Positions 7,125 to 14,331 of a stretch of DNA of 14,331 nucleotides are shown one piece after another. Position 1 is the stretch's first letter; the number at the start of each line of letters is the position of its first letter. The notes beneath the pieces were generated by a model. That model was not told where the DNA came from. It saw only the letters and a list, made by a program, of their open reading frames with translations, and searched no databases. The DNA comes from Cudoniella acicularis. Lineage: Eukaryota; Ascomycota; Leotiomycetes; Helotiales; Helotiaceae. The stretch spans positions 1-14,331 of the forward strand of contig JAAMPI010001455.1 of the NCBI GenBank assembly GCA_013054445.1, written 5' to 3'. Position numbers and translations under genes: made by a program.

Positions 7125-9697
7125 ATGTTGAAGCCTGAGGCGTCGAGCCCACCCCTGCCAGTTGCAAGACTTTTGACCTCCGTACGTAAAGCAGGATCTG
7201 ATTTTTCAAGTTCCCGGGCCGAGGCCAAAGAGGTTCTCGAGCGCTTCGAGATACTCCAGAATCCAGCATTCGAGAGACCTCGGGCGCGGTGTCTTTCTTG
7301 CAGCGAGGTCCATGGCTACAATCATCCTTCGCGAGCACACTTGCAAAACGACAACCATTATCTCAACACTTTATTTTCTTCTCCGACGAGCGCTTTAAAG
7401 AACCGCGAGCCAGGTGTCTTTACTGTAGTCAAGTATTGTCTCATCGCCTCCCGCAGATACAAGGGCATCTTGCAAGATGCTGACCGCTGCTAATTGAGGT
7501 TGTTCGCCCTTCGGTAAGGGCTCGTCGTTGTTTGAAATGCTCGAAGAACATCCGCCACGAGCAGTACACTGCATACGATAAATACTGCACAAAAAAACCC
7601 AAGTGCCACTTGTGTCAAATGTGGTTCGAAGAGGGGGCCATTTCAAATCACAGGGATGAATGCAGACAACAGTTTAGGGAGTGTGGGAGATGCCATAAGG
7701 CGAGGATACCCACAGGAGATTGAGAAGCGCATCTCAGCATGTGTCAATCCAGGCGTTGCTATGTCTGCCGCAAGTCTACTCGAGGTGTTGATTACAATCA
7801 CCATCTCAAAACCCGTGCCTTTCGGTACTGTTGGAAATGCAGAAAAGCGAGGATACCTATGGGAGAGTAGGAAACGCATCTCAGCACTTATCAATTCAAA
7901 CGTTGCCATGCTTGCGACAAAGGAATTCGAGCGGTCAATCTCGATGACCATCTCAAAGCTTGTCACTACTACCGATGCGGTCGCTATCGTCAGTCCAGAA
8001 TTGCATTGCAAGATGTGGCGTCTCATCTCACCACTTGTCAGGAGTTCAAGCGTTGCGTGTCTTGCGACAAGTTAATTAGAAAGTCGATTTAAATGGCCAT
8101 CGCAAAACTTGTCCCTACTACAGCTGCAGTCGCTGTGGCCGCAAAAAAAATTACTGTACAAGAAGCAAAGACTCATTAGCGCACTTGTCAAGTCGTCTAC
8201 TGCAAAATATGTGACAATGAAGTTCGGAAATCCATTTGCCCACACATGTCTGCATCACCCTAAAATGCAAGTCTTATGTCAGACGCATCCCATCAAATCA
8301 ACTTCGCGAGCATGAATCCAGGTGCGAGTATCTCATGTGTGCTATCTGCCATGCGAGACTACCAAACGCATCTATCTTGCAAGATCACCAAGTCCCTGCG
8401 CTGACAGAGCTAGAGAAAACCAATACCAACTTGCCACAGGGCCAGAGAAATCCGGCACCGAGGAGTACCTGACTCGTAGCATCTGGGGATGCAGGAATAG
8501 CCACGACATCGAAACTGGAAAGAAGTCACTTTCGGTGAGAATACTTAATTCCAAGACTTACTACCCTCAATCACCATCCATTAAGCATATCATGAACGCT
8601 TGGTCAGTCAACCCTTACACGACAGTCATAGCTGACTTCGAGTATCATACCAGATTCCTGCCATATATGAAGCACGAAGGAATATTCGAGATCGCCATGG
8701 CAAATGCGAATGGCGAATGGATTATTCCACCAACCTCGATCAACCACGGTATTCCGACGTTGGAGCTTTGCGAAAAGGCAAATACTCAGTTGTACTTACT
8801 TCAAGAGAAATTTTCTAAGCCAAACCATAACGCCCAGATACCTATGTGACACTCGCAGATGACTAAATATTATGGTTCGGTCAGCCATGGTAAAACCCCA
8901 AGTCTCTCTTGGGACGAAATTGCCAATCTTATCAGCCAGTACATAAAAGTCAGTTTCTCCGAAATACATTATCAACATGCCACTTACTATCTTAATAGAA
9001 GCATGACAAGCTAGGGATCTTTCTTGAATGGGGGATCGCCGGTGGTGATTATAGCTGTCTTACATATGGCCCGAAGGAAGTCGGTAGAGAGGACTTGTTA
9101 CCACCAAAGCTCAAGTGGCCAGAACGTCTCTTAGCTTGGTGGATGGCTGTCAGACACAGGTTGGCTCTTGGCAGCTCCAAAAATTCTCTTTCATTGGGTA
9201 ATCTCTACGGATTGATCTTCCCAGAGGACCTGTGTCTTCTCTCTAAGCGGTACAATGCCGGTGCAGATGTGCACATGACAATACGTCTAATCAACGCATA
9301 CTTTTGTAAGGTCCAAGGCATATCAATGCCAGGTAAAATAAACACGTATTTTCCTCCAGTTCCCACTTAGCACATGGGAGCGGAATCAATAACTACCTTA
9401 AAAACACGGGATGCCGAGATCTAGGAGGAATCGATTGAGAATCTTGACATGGGGAATGAACTAATAACGATTCTCAATGGAAAACACGAGACGTATGCAG
9501 AAAGTGACAACACGGGTAGTGAGATCGAAGGTTCGGATTTGGAGGACATTGGATATATGGAAGATTCTGATCAAGGGGGAGAAGGCTATTTTGGTGATGA
9601 CTATGCGATGGAGGGTTGCGAATCAGGGAGTGAAACCGATGCATGCATAGAGAATGCCGGCTATGAGGACAACTTGGATTACATGGACGTCTGCTAA
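7125..9697 (+). pseudogene. Decayed gene: tandem C2HC (UBZ4-like) finger array fused to a DEDDh exonuclease domain and an acidic tail
   Basis: Start ATG 7125; in the pre-insertion sequence an in-frame TGA lies three codons upstream. About 850 residues can be followed across frameshifts near 7350-7390, 8083, 8182, 8238, 8400-8465 and 9003. Region 1 (7275-8395): about 13 fingers of the form C-x2-C-x11/12-H-x3-C, for example CGRCHKARIPTGD...HLSMC and CHACDKGIRAVNLDDHLKAC, spaced about 23-24 residues. Region 2 (about 8470-9330): a DnaQ-like fold, with Exo I Asp/Glu in IADFEYH (Asp 8634-8636, Glu 8640-8642), a likely Exo II Asp in GGDYSCL (9047-9049), and the Exo III motif YNAGADVHMT, where Tyr (9251-9253) stands for the catalytic His and Asp is at 9266-9268. 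Region 3 (9449-9694): an Asp/Glu/Ser/Gly-rich tail in the same frame as Exo III, interrupted only by TAG stops at 9368-9370 and 9421-9423. In-frame stops at 7481, 7721 and 7868 also break the array. The fingers resemble Rad18-type ubiquitin-binding UBZ4 modules or TRAF-type fingers; function is unknown and this copy is dead. Confidence 0.78.
7275..8395 (+). repeat. Coding tandem repeat: about 13 C2HC fingers in alternating types
   Basis: Between about 7536 and 8395 the finger unit recurs every 68-75 bases, and two kinds alternate. One kind carries KARIPxG...HLSxC (7687, 7831 and diverged copies). The other carries a C-x2-C-K/D-x-IR-x-V-D/N-L-x-x-H-L-K-x-C pattern (7756, 7900, 8050). The higher-order period is therefore about 47 residues (roughly 140 bases). 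Two further fingers of a divergent kind, both beginning ARCL-x-C, lie at about 7285 and 7400. Several ligands are lost: Cys to Tyr in the fingers near 7885 and 7985, and Cys to Arg in the finger near 7800. Confidence 0.72.
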
Positions 9698-11147
9698 CGA
9701 GAGCCAGACGAGTTTGATTCCCCGCCTTTCGACCCAGGATAGCGGGAGCCTTTATCCTTAATTTTCTTCTCCTTCCTCTGAACAGACGGGTATGCTTTTA
9801 GGGTGATCTCCTTCCATTCGCTCGAAGCTTGGTATGCGGCCTGAATGGGTTCCATAAGCTCAATCAAAGCCTTTGCTACAGCATTTTTTAGCAATTGAGG
9901 TGTCAACTAGAAAATTGTGAGCCTTGGTGAATGAAAATAATGCTTCTAAGAGTTCATTTAACGTACGACGTCATTCCTGTAAACATCATGTACCTGGTTG
10001 ATACTCGTGTACACCAGTGGCTCCAAGCCATCTCGATCACGTTGAACACGAAACTCTCGGCGTCCATTCAAAGCTGCGGCTGAAAGCAGAACGAATTCCG
10101 TGAATGCCAGGATGCCGTTGCCTTCAGTAATGCGGGGAGCAGCTTCTGCTTTGCGTATCTTCCTAGTAACAACCTCTGGAGGATCGAGAAGATCGATTTT
10201 GCTGTCTGGTGAATTTCAGTAAGGCCCTTAAGCGATGTGGAATATTACTACCTTCATCACTAGAGCTCATTTTGCCACCATGTAATCCGGGCACCATGGG
10301 ATTGATCAGATGGGCACACTGAAGATATGTGAGCTCCGAAGAAGCACTGGAAGTATAGGTTTGTCACGTACTCACCTGCCTGCATCCAACCTTAGGCAAC
10401 CAATCCTTTGCAGCTGTAAACAACGTCCTCTGGTCAAGCCCTGATTCGAGTCAGCCGCAATCCTATAAAAAACAGTGCCATGATGCAAAGCACCTCCGAA
10501 CTGAGCGTCGACATTCAAGTATTGCTCGTCCAACACCTGAAGAATTGGATAGAGAAGGCCACTCAACGGAGCATTGTCTGATTGCTTGACTATTTCGGCG
10601 CCGGCTTTCTTTGCTTCATGTTCCGACACCAAAGAGCAGAGCCTATATACATCCATGACATACTCGGGGCTCTTCTGGAAGGAACTGCCCAGAACAAACT
10701 GCAGTCTCTCAGTTGGCACACCCACAGATTCGAGGATTGCAGAAATGGCTAGTCGATAAAACTTGACCCGATATTCGACAAGCTCGATCGGCGCTTTGAG
10801 ATTGTCGAGAAAGCCGTGGATATCGGCGAGCAACACCACAACATCGCAACCGGCTGCCAATAATTGTGTGATTTTCAAAGCTGGGACGAAGTATCCGCAG
10901 TGAGGGCGTCCCGTCGGGGCCGTTCCTGATTCAGAAAAACACGACTATTAGCATAATTTCCAAACCCAGAAGAGCACATGATGAAAGCACCCCAGTAGAC
11001 CCTTAGGTTGCGGCCCTCAGTCAACACGCTCTCAATCAGCTCGGGATTAAGGACCTCGGCGAGACCTCCACTAATGAGCGCGAGCTTCTCGAGTGCGACG
11101 ATGCGTTGCGATGTGTTGTTTTGGTTGAAGTGTGGTTTGCAGAACAT
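9694..11147 (-). CDS. TYS1: Cytoplasmic tyrosyl-tRNA synthetase (six exons)
   Basis: Class I synthetase that charges tRNA-Tyr in the cytosol. Exons on the minus strand: 11147-10991, 10925-10494, 10440-10376, 10318-10252, 10205-9967 and 9906-9694, giving 390 residues, the usual eukaryotic length. Introns are 65, 53, 57, 46 and 60 nt, all GT-AG. Using GTACGT at 9966 as the last donor keeps the conserved [16 protein letters not shown] segment; the nearer GTACAT at 9993 would delete nine residues of it. Seen in the protein: the HIGH-equivalent TGRPHCGYF (about residues 57-65); [12 protein letters not shown]; the tyrosine/adenylate-pocket segment [13 protein letters not shown]; and the eukaryotic KMSKS equivalent GGKMSSSDE (KMSSS at 234-238). 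A basic Lys-rich C-terminal tail follows. No stops or RIP damage. Its stop overlaps the end of the upstream-strand exonuclease relic by four bases. It could be the sole housekeeping gene or a paralogue; sequence alone does not say. Confidence 0.95.
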
Positions 11148-11347
11148 TCTGCTGCTGTAGAGTCACTGGGCGCGAGGAGTTGAGGAACTGGATGATACTC
11201 CCGCAATTTTTTGAATTCGATATCGGAAGCAACAGCGTTATCGGTTGGCTCGCTTGTTAATCAAGACCCCCCCTAAAGGGTAATATGGTCACGTGTCTGT
11301 ATGATTATATAAGTCATCGCTTCAATCCCATCCCCGGCCACCTGCAC
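11148..11347. promoter_or_regulatory. Upstream region of the TyrRS gene / 3' flank of the secreted-protein gene
   Basis: This 200-bp gap separates two minus-strand genes, so it must contain the terminator of one and the promoter of the other. A CACGTG E-box-like hexamer lies at about 11289-11294. No clear TATA box in the minus orientation is seen at a convincing distance from 11147. Confidence 0.4.
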
Positions 11348-12141
11348 TCAACAAGTAAAATTAACATAAGCCCCCACCACAATATCCTCATTCATCAACG
11401 TTTCATTCCACTTCACCCACGCCGTCTCATGCACCTTCTCATCAATACTGTACACAAAACTCAAACCCCCAGCAGTAATGTTCGTCCCATTCGGACCCCC
11501 ACATACATTCCCACTAAACTGCTCAAACGTATTCCTCTCCCACGGCTTACTTCCTTTACCCCCAAAAGTCCCCAAAACTTCGGGTTGGATTAGAGGTATG
11601 ATGTTATTCCAGGTGGGTTCGCTGGGAAAGTAGGTTAGGGCGCGTGCAGCAACGATGGCATTTCCGTGATGGTAAAAAGGGACAGAGCTGTTGCAAGGAA
11701 TGTTGAAGTCGAGGTTGCAGCCCTTGGAGCCTAGGCCAGAGAATTGAGACGTTGATATGGTAAAGATTCGGTTATGTGGTGCTATTCACACGTTAATCTT
11801 CCACTCATTCGTTCGAATTATTTTCATATTTTCAACGGCAGAGACTTGGTAATTCATGACAGACAAGGTGGAAGGACTCCGAAAGAGAGCTTACTATGGT
11901 CATCTTCGCAGTCCTTGTCTCGCCCAACGGTCTGCGAAGCTTCAAAGGTGAGTCCACCCTCGTAGTAGTTCCTCAGAGTAACCAAGTTAGGTTGGTTCTC
12001 ATAGATGGTATATATCTGCCCATAGCTCCAGGGGCAAATCTTGCCTATGAAACAGGTAGTTGGGAGCGGTTCGGTATCCCAGCCGAACGCTGGCTTCGCA
12101 AGAAGTAGGGTGAGGGTGAGAAGGAGTTTCGAAAACAACAT
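11348..12141 (-). CDS. Small secreted seven-cysteine protein, unknown function (two exons)
   Basis: Exons are 12141-11895 and 11730-11348, giving 209 residues. The intron (11894-11731, 164 nt) has a GTAAGC donor and a CTAG acceptor and joins GACCATA to GCTCCAAGG, after which KGCNLDFNIPCN continues the frame. Seen: an N-terminal hydrophobic signal peptide (MLFSKLLLTLTLLL, cleavage probably after AFG), no other membrane segment, seven cysteines in the mature part with the last residue being Cys (NFTC), and five N-glycosylation sequons. The signal peptide fixes the start at 12141 although the frame is open to 12225. The conserved-looking core FYHHGNAIVAARALTYFP and the SIDEKVHETAWVKW region suggest a real family, but I do not recognise it. 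Size, cysteines and secretion would fit an effector candidate or other extracellular protein; that is inference only. The intron is longer than others here, so a hidden micro-exon cannot be excluded. Confidence 0.8.
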
Positions 12142-12880
12142 TTTGGATGTTTCTCGCTTGGTTACTTGGATTGTTTTTTTTCGCGCCCCTTTTTGTTTGC
12201 AAAATTCGCAATTGAGGAGAGACAATGAACTCCAGCGAAAGACGATGGATCTTAACTCAATCGTTGATATTTCCTTCTCGAAATCTTATATTTAAGCTTC
12301 TCGGCAGACTTGGATCAACATGCAGATGGACTGCTGCCTTAAATTCGGGTGGCTTTCATAGTCCACTCAAACCCAAGAATTCAAAATTCTGTGTCCCGAT
12401 ACGCATGAATCAGATGAGAGTGATGCAAGGAATCCGCTCAGCTGGTGAAGAGGATAATTTTGACTGGATGCCAATAAGCGAAGAGCTGAAAAACGGGACG
12501 CCACATCGCGGCACGTGTCTCGATTCTCGTGTTCTATGCGCCACTTATGCATTAAGTGTTGAAAATAATACAGCCATGCCACTAAACTAGTGCCAAGCCG
12601 GGAATTGCAAAAATCAAGCCAAGCTCTTAAAAATTACCAACATAGAAAATCAAGCACCTAGCACTCTAATATATAAAATTATCTATAGAATTTTAAATTT
12701 CAATCAACTCTTATATTAAACCACGAGAAAATTCTCCTAAATGCCTACAGGCAGCGAAAATAAGCCTTTCAGGTCTCAAAATCATATGCTTCTCTTTATC
12801 TCTAAGCGTAATCGACCTATATAGTAGCCTAGAGGGGAGGAGAGGGGAGGGAGAAAGGGGGGGACAATGCCACGAGGAAC
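12142..12880. other. Intergenic region; promoter side of the secreted-protein gene
   Basis: On the minus strand a TATAAG box (12290-12285) stands about 145 bases before the ATG at 12141 and is the likely core promoter. ORFs on the plus strand between 12225 and 12590 have no recognisable motif and are probably chance. The stretch 12600-12730 is AT-rich and featureless. The purine tract at 12834-12863 is listed separately. Confidence 0.5.
12834..12863 (+). other. G-rich tract with G-quadruplex potential
   Basis: Four G runs (12834-12837, 12844-12847, 12849-12851, 12857-12863) are separated by loops of 6, 1 and 5 purine-rich bases, which satisfies the usual G3+N1-7 pattern. The tract lies about 18 bases beyond the stop codon of the minus-strand gene at 12881, so its transcript would carry the C-rich complement in the 3' region. 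Confidence 0.55.
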
Positions 12881-13286
12881 CTACAAAACTGAAAGACATT
12901 GATTAATAGAACTAACAGGATTAGCTTGTCTCGAATATCTGGTATCTGCGGCCGGACAACCTTCGATATCGACCAAGACCAGAGTGCATTGAGAAGCAGC
13001 GACACAGGTTCCTGCGCTGAATGCACCCTCGATTAAAGCGTAAGCTACATATTTATCGTAGTCCCACTCGTTGTTGACGCAGACACCAGGTGTGATATTT
13101 ATTTGGGACGAGACCCCTGGCAGATCTCCCATTGACAATGTACAGGGACTGCCGCCAAACAAGTATATCGTAAGTGTAGGGAGCACTAGCGGAAGAGTGA
13201 CTGTCGAGACTACTTTCTTTGTGGCAGAAACTGTAGTGTAGGAGGTTGGTGCAGGAAGGCAGGATGTGACAACTACAGCGCTTACA
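12881..13286 (-). CDS. Cysteine-containing secreted-type protein, 3' exon only (5' end not found)
   Basis: The exon is open from 13286 to the TAG at 12881-12883 (about 135 residues) with no ATG until MGDLPGV, well inside. It is preceded on the minus strand by a very good fungal acceptor: a TACTAAT branch site (13303-13297) and ATAG ending at 13287. The encoded sequence runs through SAVVVTSCLPAP, a Thr/Val-rich stretch, FGGSPCTLSMGDLPG, VCVNNEWDYDKYVAYALIEG and TCVAASQCTLVLVDIEGC. It holds eight cysteines and one N-glycosylation sequon (NIT). Composition resembles fungal extracellular proteins, but no family is recognised. No upstream exon with a start codon, signal peptide and good donor could be found before the transposon at 13632, so the gene may be 5'-truncated, or its first exon may have an unusual donor. 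The coding call rests on the clean open frame and the splice signals. Confidence 0.55.
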
Positions 13287-13631
13287 CTATGAGCAAATTA
13301 GTACGGATTACTAAGAGAAGTTTCAGGGACTTAGGAGTCGTCGAGTGCTCTCAAGACATGTTTAAAGAGCTCGGCTCCCAAATCAAGGCGAAATCAAAGG
13401 TAGTGATTATTGGGGCAAGACGCAAATTCAGCACTGCCAACTGTTTCTAGTTCTGGTTTTCCACCAGCAGAGAAATTTGGGGATCGTGGTTTTGTTGCCG
13501 AGAGGACGGATACCTTTCAGCCTATTTGCGATTTTTGCTACGATGAGCGAGCCTAGACGCTTTAAGAAAAATTGCTTTCGAGGAGATACCTATACTTTAC
13601 GAAAACAACCTGTACTTCATTTGCTATTCTA
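13287..13631. other. Region between the truncated gene and the mariner element
   Basis: No coding sequence is supported. A 5' exon for the minus-strand gene was looked for here without success: the only candidate with an ATG and a GTAAAG donor (around 13618-13605) would encode just six residues before the donor. The remainder looks like decayed intergenic DNA. Confidence 0.4.
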
Positions 13632-13642
13632 CGTAAGAGTAA

Positions 13643-13661
13643 GGGCCACCACGCGTGGCCC
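13643..13661. repeat. Perfect 7-bp stem hairpin near the mariner tip
   Basis: GGGCCAC (13643-13649) and GTGGCCC (13655-13661) are exact inverted copies around a 5-base loop. It lies about 11 bases inside the inferred transposon end, where subterminal palindromes are common in fungal elements. Confidence 0.6.
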
Positions 13662-13757
13662 ACTTAAGCGAGAACGTAAAACGCGTCTTTTTTTCATACC
13701 TTCTTTTCTTACCTTATTATTAAATCAACTATTAATTATATTATCGCGTAATTTAAG

Positions 13758-14331
13758 ATAGATAATAGTACTATCTTTAGTTCTCCTCTCTAGAAAGATA
13801 AAGGCGAATAGCCTACCCCTATACGTATTATAGTATATAACCTATACTATATAGGAAAATCGTAGCGCGAGATCGTGTCCGAGACTACCCTTCCCTAGCG
13901 TATAATTAGACGTATTTTACGACAGGAATTAAGCCGCCGAATACGTAGAAGGAAAGACCCGAAGCCTTATATGATATCTATAAGAGAGATCTGTTGTTAT
14001 ATTAGCTATATCTTAAGAGACTAGTCGACACGGCGCCTTACCTTTGACTAGGTCTATACCTAACTTAGTATCCTAGCGTCTGTTAGGACTATTCGCCGAG
14101 AACTTTGCCGCGTAGGCTACCGTCGCTATATTATACGCCTCCGACCTTATATATTATATAAATAAGCTAAGAAGCGATTAGCTTTTATATTAGATTATAG
14201 GTAGTAGGGGACATCAGACTATATAGTATATAGGGATAATAGTAAACCTAAGGGCGACTAGCAGAAGGTGATTTAGTCGGATAAAGCTATGTTTAAGGTT
14301 AGGAAGAGTAAAAGGATCTAGGTTACTTAGA
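13758..14331 (+). pseudogene. Tc1/mariner transposase relic (N-terminal and first catalytic part)
   Basis: The probable start codon ATG has become ATA (13758-13760). From there a single frame reads, with stops at CAA/CAG/CGA/TGG-derived positions, through KDKGE, TPIRIIVYNLYYIGKS, REIVSETTLP, RIIRRILRQELSRR, ISIREICCYISYILRD, STRRLTFD and RTIRRELCRVGYRR, up to KRLAFILDYR, GTSDYIVYRDNSKPKGD and the first DDE block WSDKAMFKV (Asp 14280-14282). The residue after that Asp, normally Glu in this family, is Lys (GAA to AAA). The N-terminal part is the paired helix-turn-helix DNA-binding region. The rest of the catalytic domain lies beyond the window. Every visible lesion is a transition. Confidence 0.9.

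Larger units (their letters stand above)
13632..14331 (+). mobile_element. RIP-degraded Tc1/mariner element, 5' part, running off the window
   Basis: The left end is probably just after the TA at 13630-13631 (CGTAAGAGTAAGGGCC). It begins with a short GC-rich leader containing a hairpin, then becomes TA-rich and carries a mariner-type transposase relic. The right end is outside the window, so neither the terminal inverted repeat nor the target duplication can be verified and the left boundary is an inference. Confidence 0.8.

Noticed and set aside
7643..8026. 127-codon minus-strand open frame
   Set aside because: Antisense of the tandem finger array; its repetitive look comes from the plus-strand repeats.
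7125..8395. Frame changes in the finger array as introns
   Set aside because: The finger pattern continues without interruption across each shift and no GT...AG pairs of intron size fit, so they are indels.
9967..9993. GTACAT at 9993 as donor of the last TyrRS intron
   Set aside because: It removes a nine-residue stretch conserved in the family (VHDVYRNDV); the GTACGT at 9966 keeps it, stays in frame and gives a 60-nt intron.
11285..11593. 102-codon plus-strand open frame
   Set aside because: It is the antisense shadow of the second exon of the secreted-protein gene.
11731..11894. A micro-exon inside the long intron of the secreted-protein gene
   Set aside because: Possible internal exons tried by eye do not keep the frame on both sides; a single intron is simpler.
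12225..12590. 121-codon plus-strand open frame
   Set aside because: No motif or signal peptide, and it overlaps the promoter side of the minus-strand secreted-protein gene; probably chance.
1..14331. tRNA, rRNA, CRISPR arrays or bacterial-type operons
   Set aside because: None seen; the gene structure is eukaryotic and fungal throughout.

Overview
The window looks like chromosomal DNA of a filamentous ascomycete (Pezizomycotina; a Leotiomycete would fit, but that is only a guess). The evidence is short GT-AG introns of about 46-164 nt, a fungal tannase/feruloyl esterase gene, pogo and Tc1/mariner DNA transposons, and extreme TpA-rich decay of those transposons with CAA/CAG/TGG codons turned into stops, the signature of repeat-induced point mutation (RIP).

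Layout. 1-300 holds an inverted repeat that probably belongs to an old DNA element running off the left edge. 301-1375 is the upstream region of an intact two-exon secreted tannase/feruloyl esterase (1376-3274, +). 3496-3911 (-) is a frameshifted C-terminal scrap of an alpha/beta hydrolase. Next to it is an unrecognised coding-like stretch (3905-4216, +), cut by a complete pogo-type element (4217-7117) with terminal inverted repeats and TA target duplications. That element is RIP-mutated and itself carries two probable nested insertions (4977-5235 and about 5598-6037).

Immediately after the pogo element lies a large decayed gene (7125-9697, +). Read across six or so frameshifts and several stops, it encodes an array of about 13 C2HC fingers resembling the Rad18-type UBZ4 finger, then a DnaQ-like DEDDh 3'-5' exonuclease domain, then an acidic tail. 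This architecture is the most unusual content of the window. It ends in a 4-base tail-to-tail overlap with an intact six-exon cytoplasmic tyrosyl-tRNA synthetase (9694-11147, -), whose first two introns look alike.

Upstream of the synthetase on the same strand is a two-exon gene for a small secreted seven-cysteine protein (11348-12141, -). A second cysteine-containing gene (12881-13286, -) has a good splice acceptor, but I could find no 5' exon for it. The right end (about 13632-14331) is the 5' part of a RIP-mutated Tc1/mariner element that continues out of the window.

The genes do not form a pathway or cluster. The window is an ordinary housekeeping gene (TyrRS) and secreted-protein genes interleaved with transposon graveyards, the kind of gene-sparse, RIP-affected compartment where fungal secreted proteins and lineage-specific families often sit.
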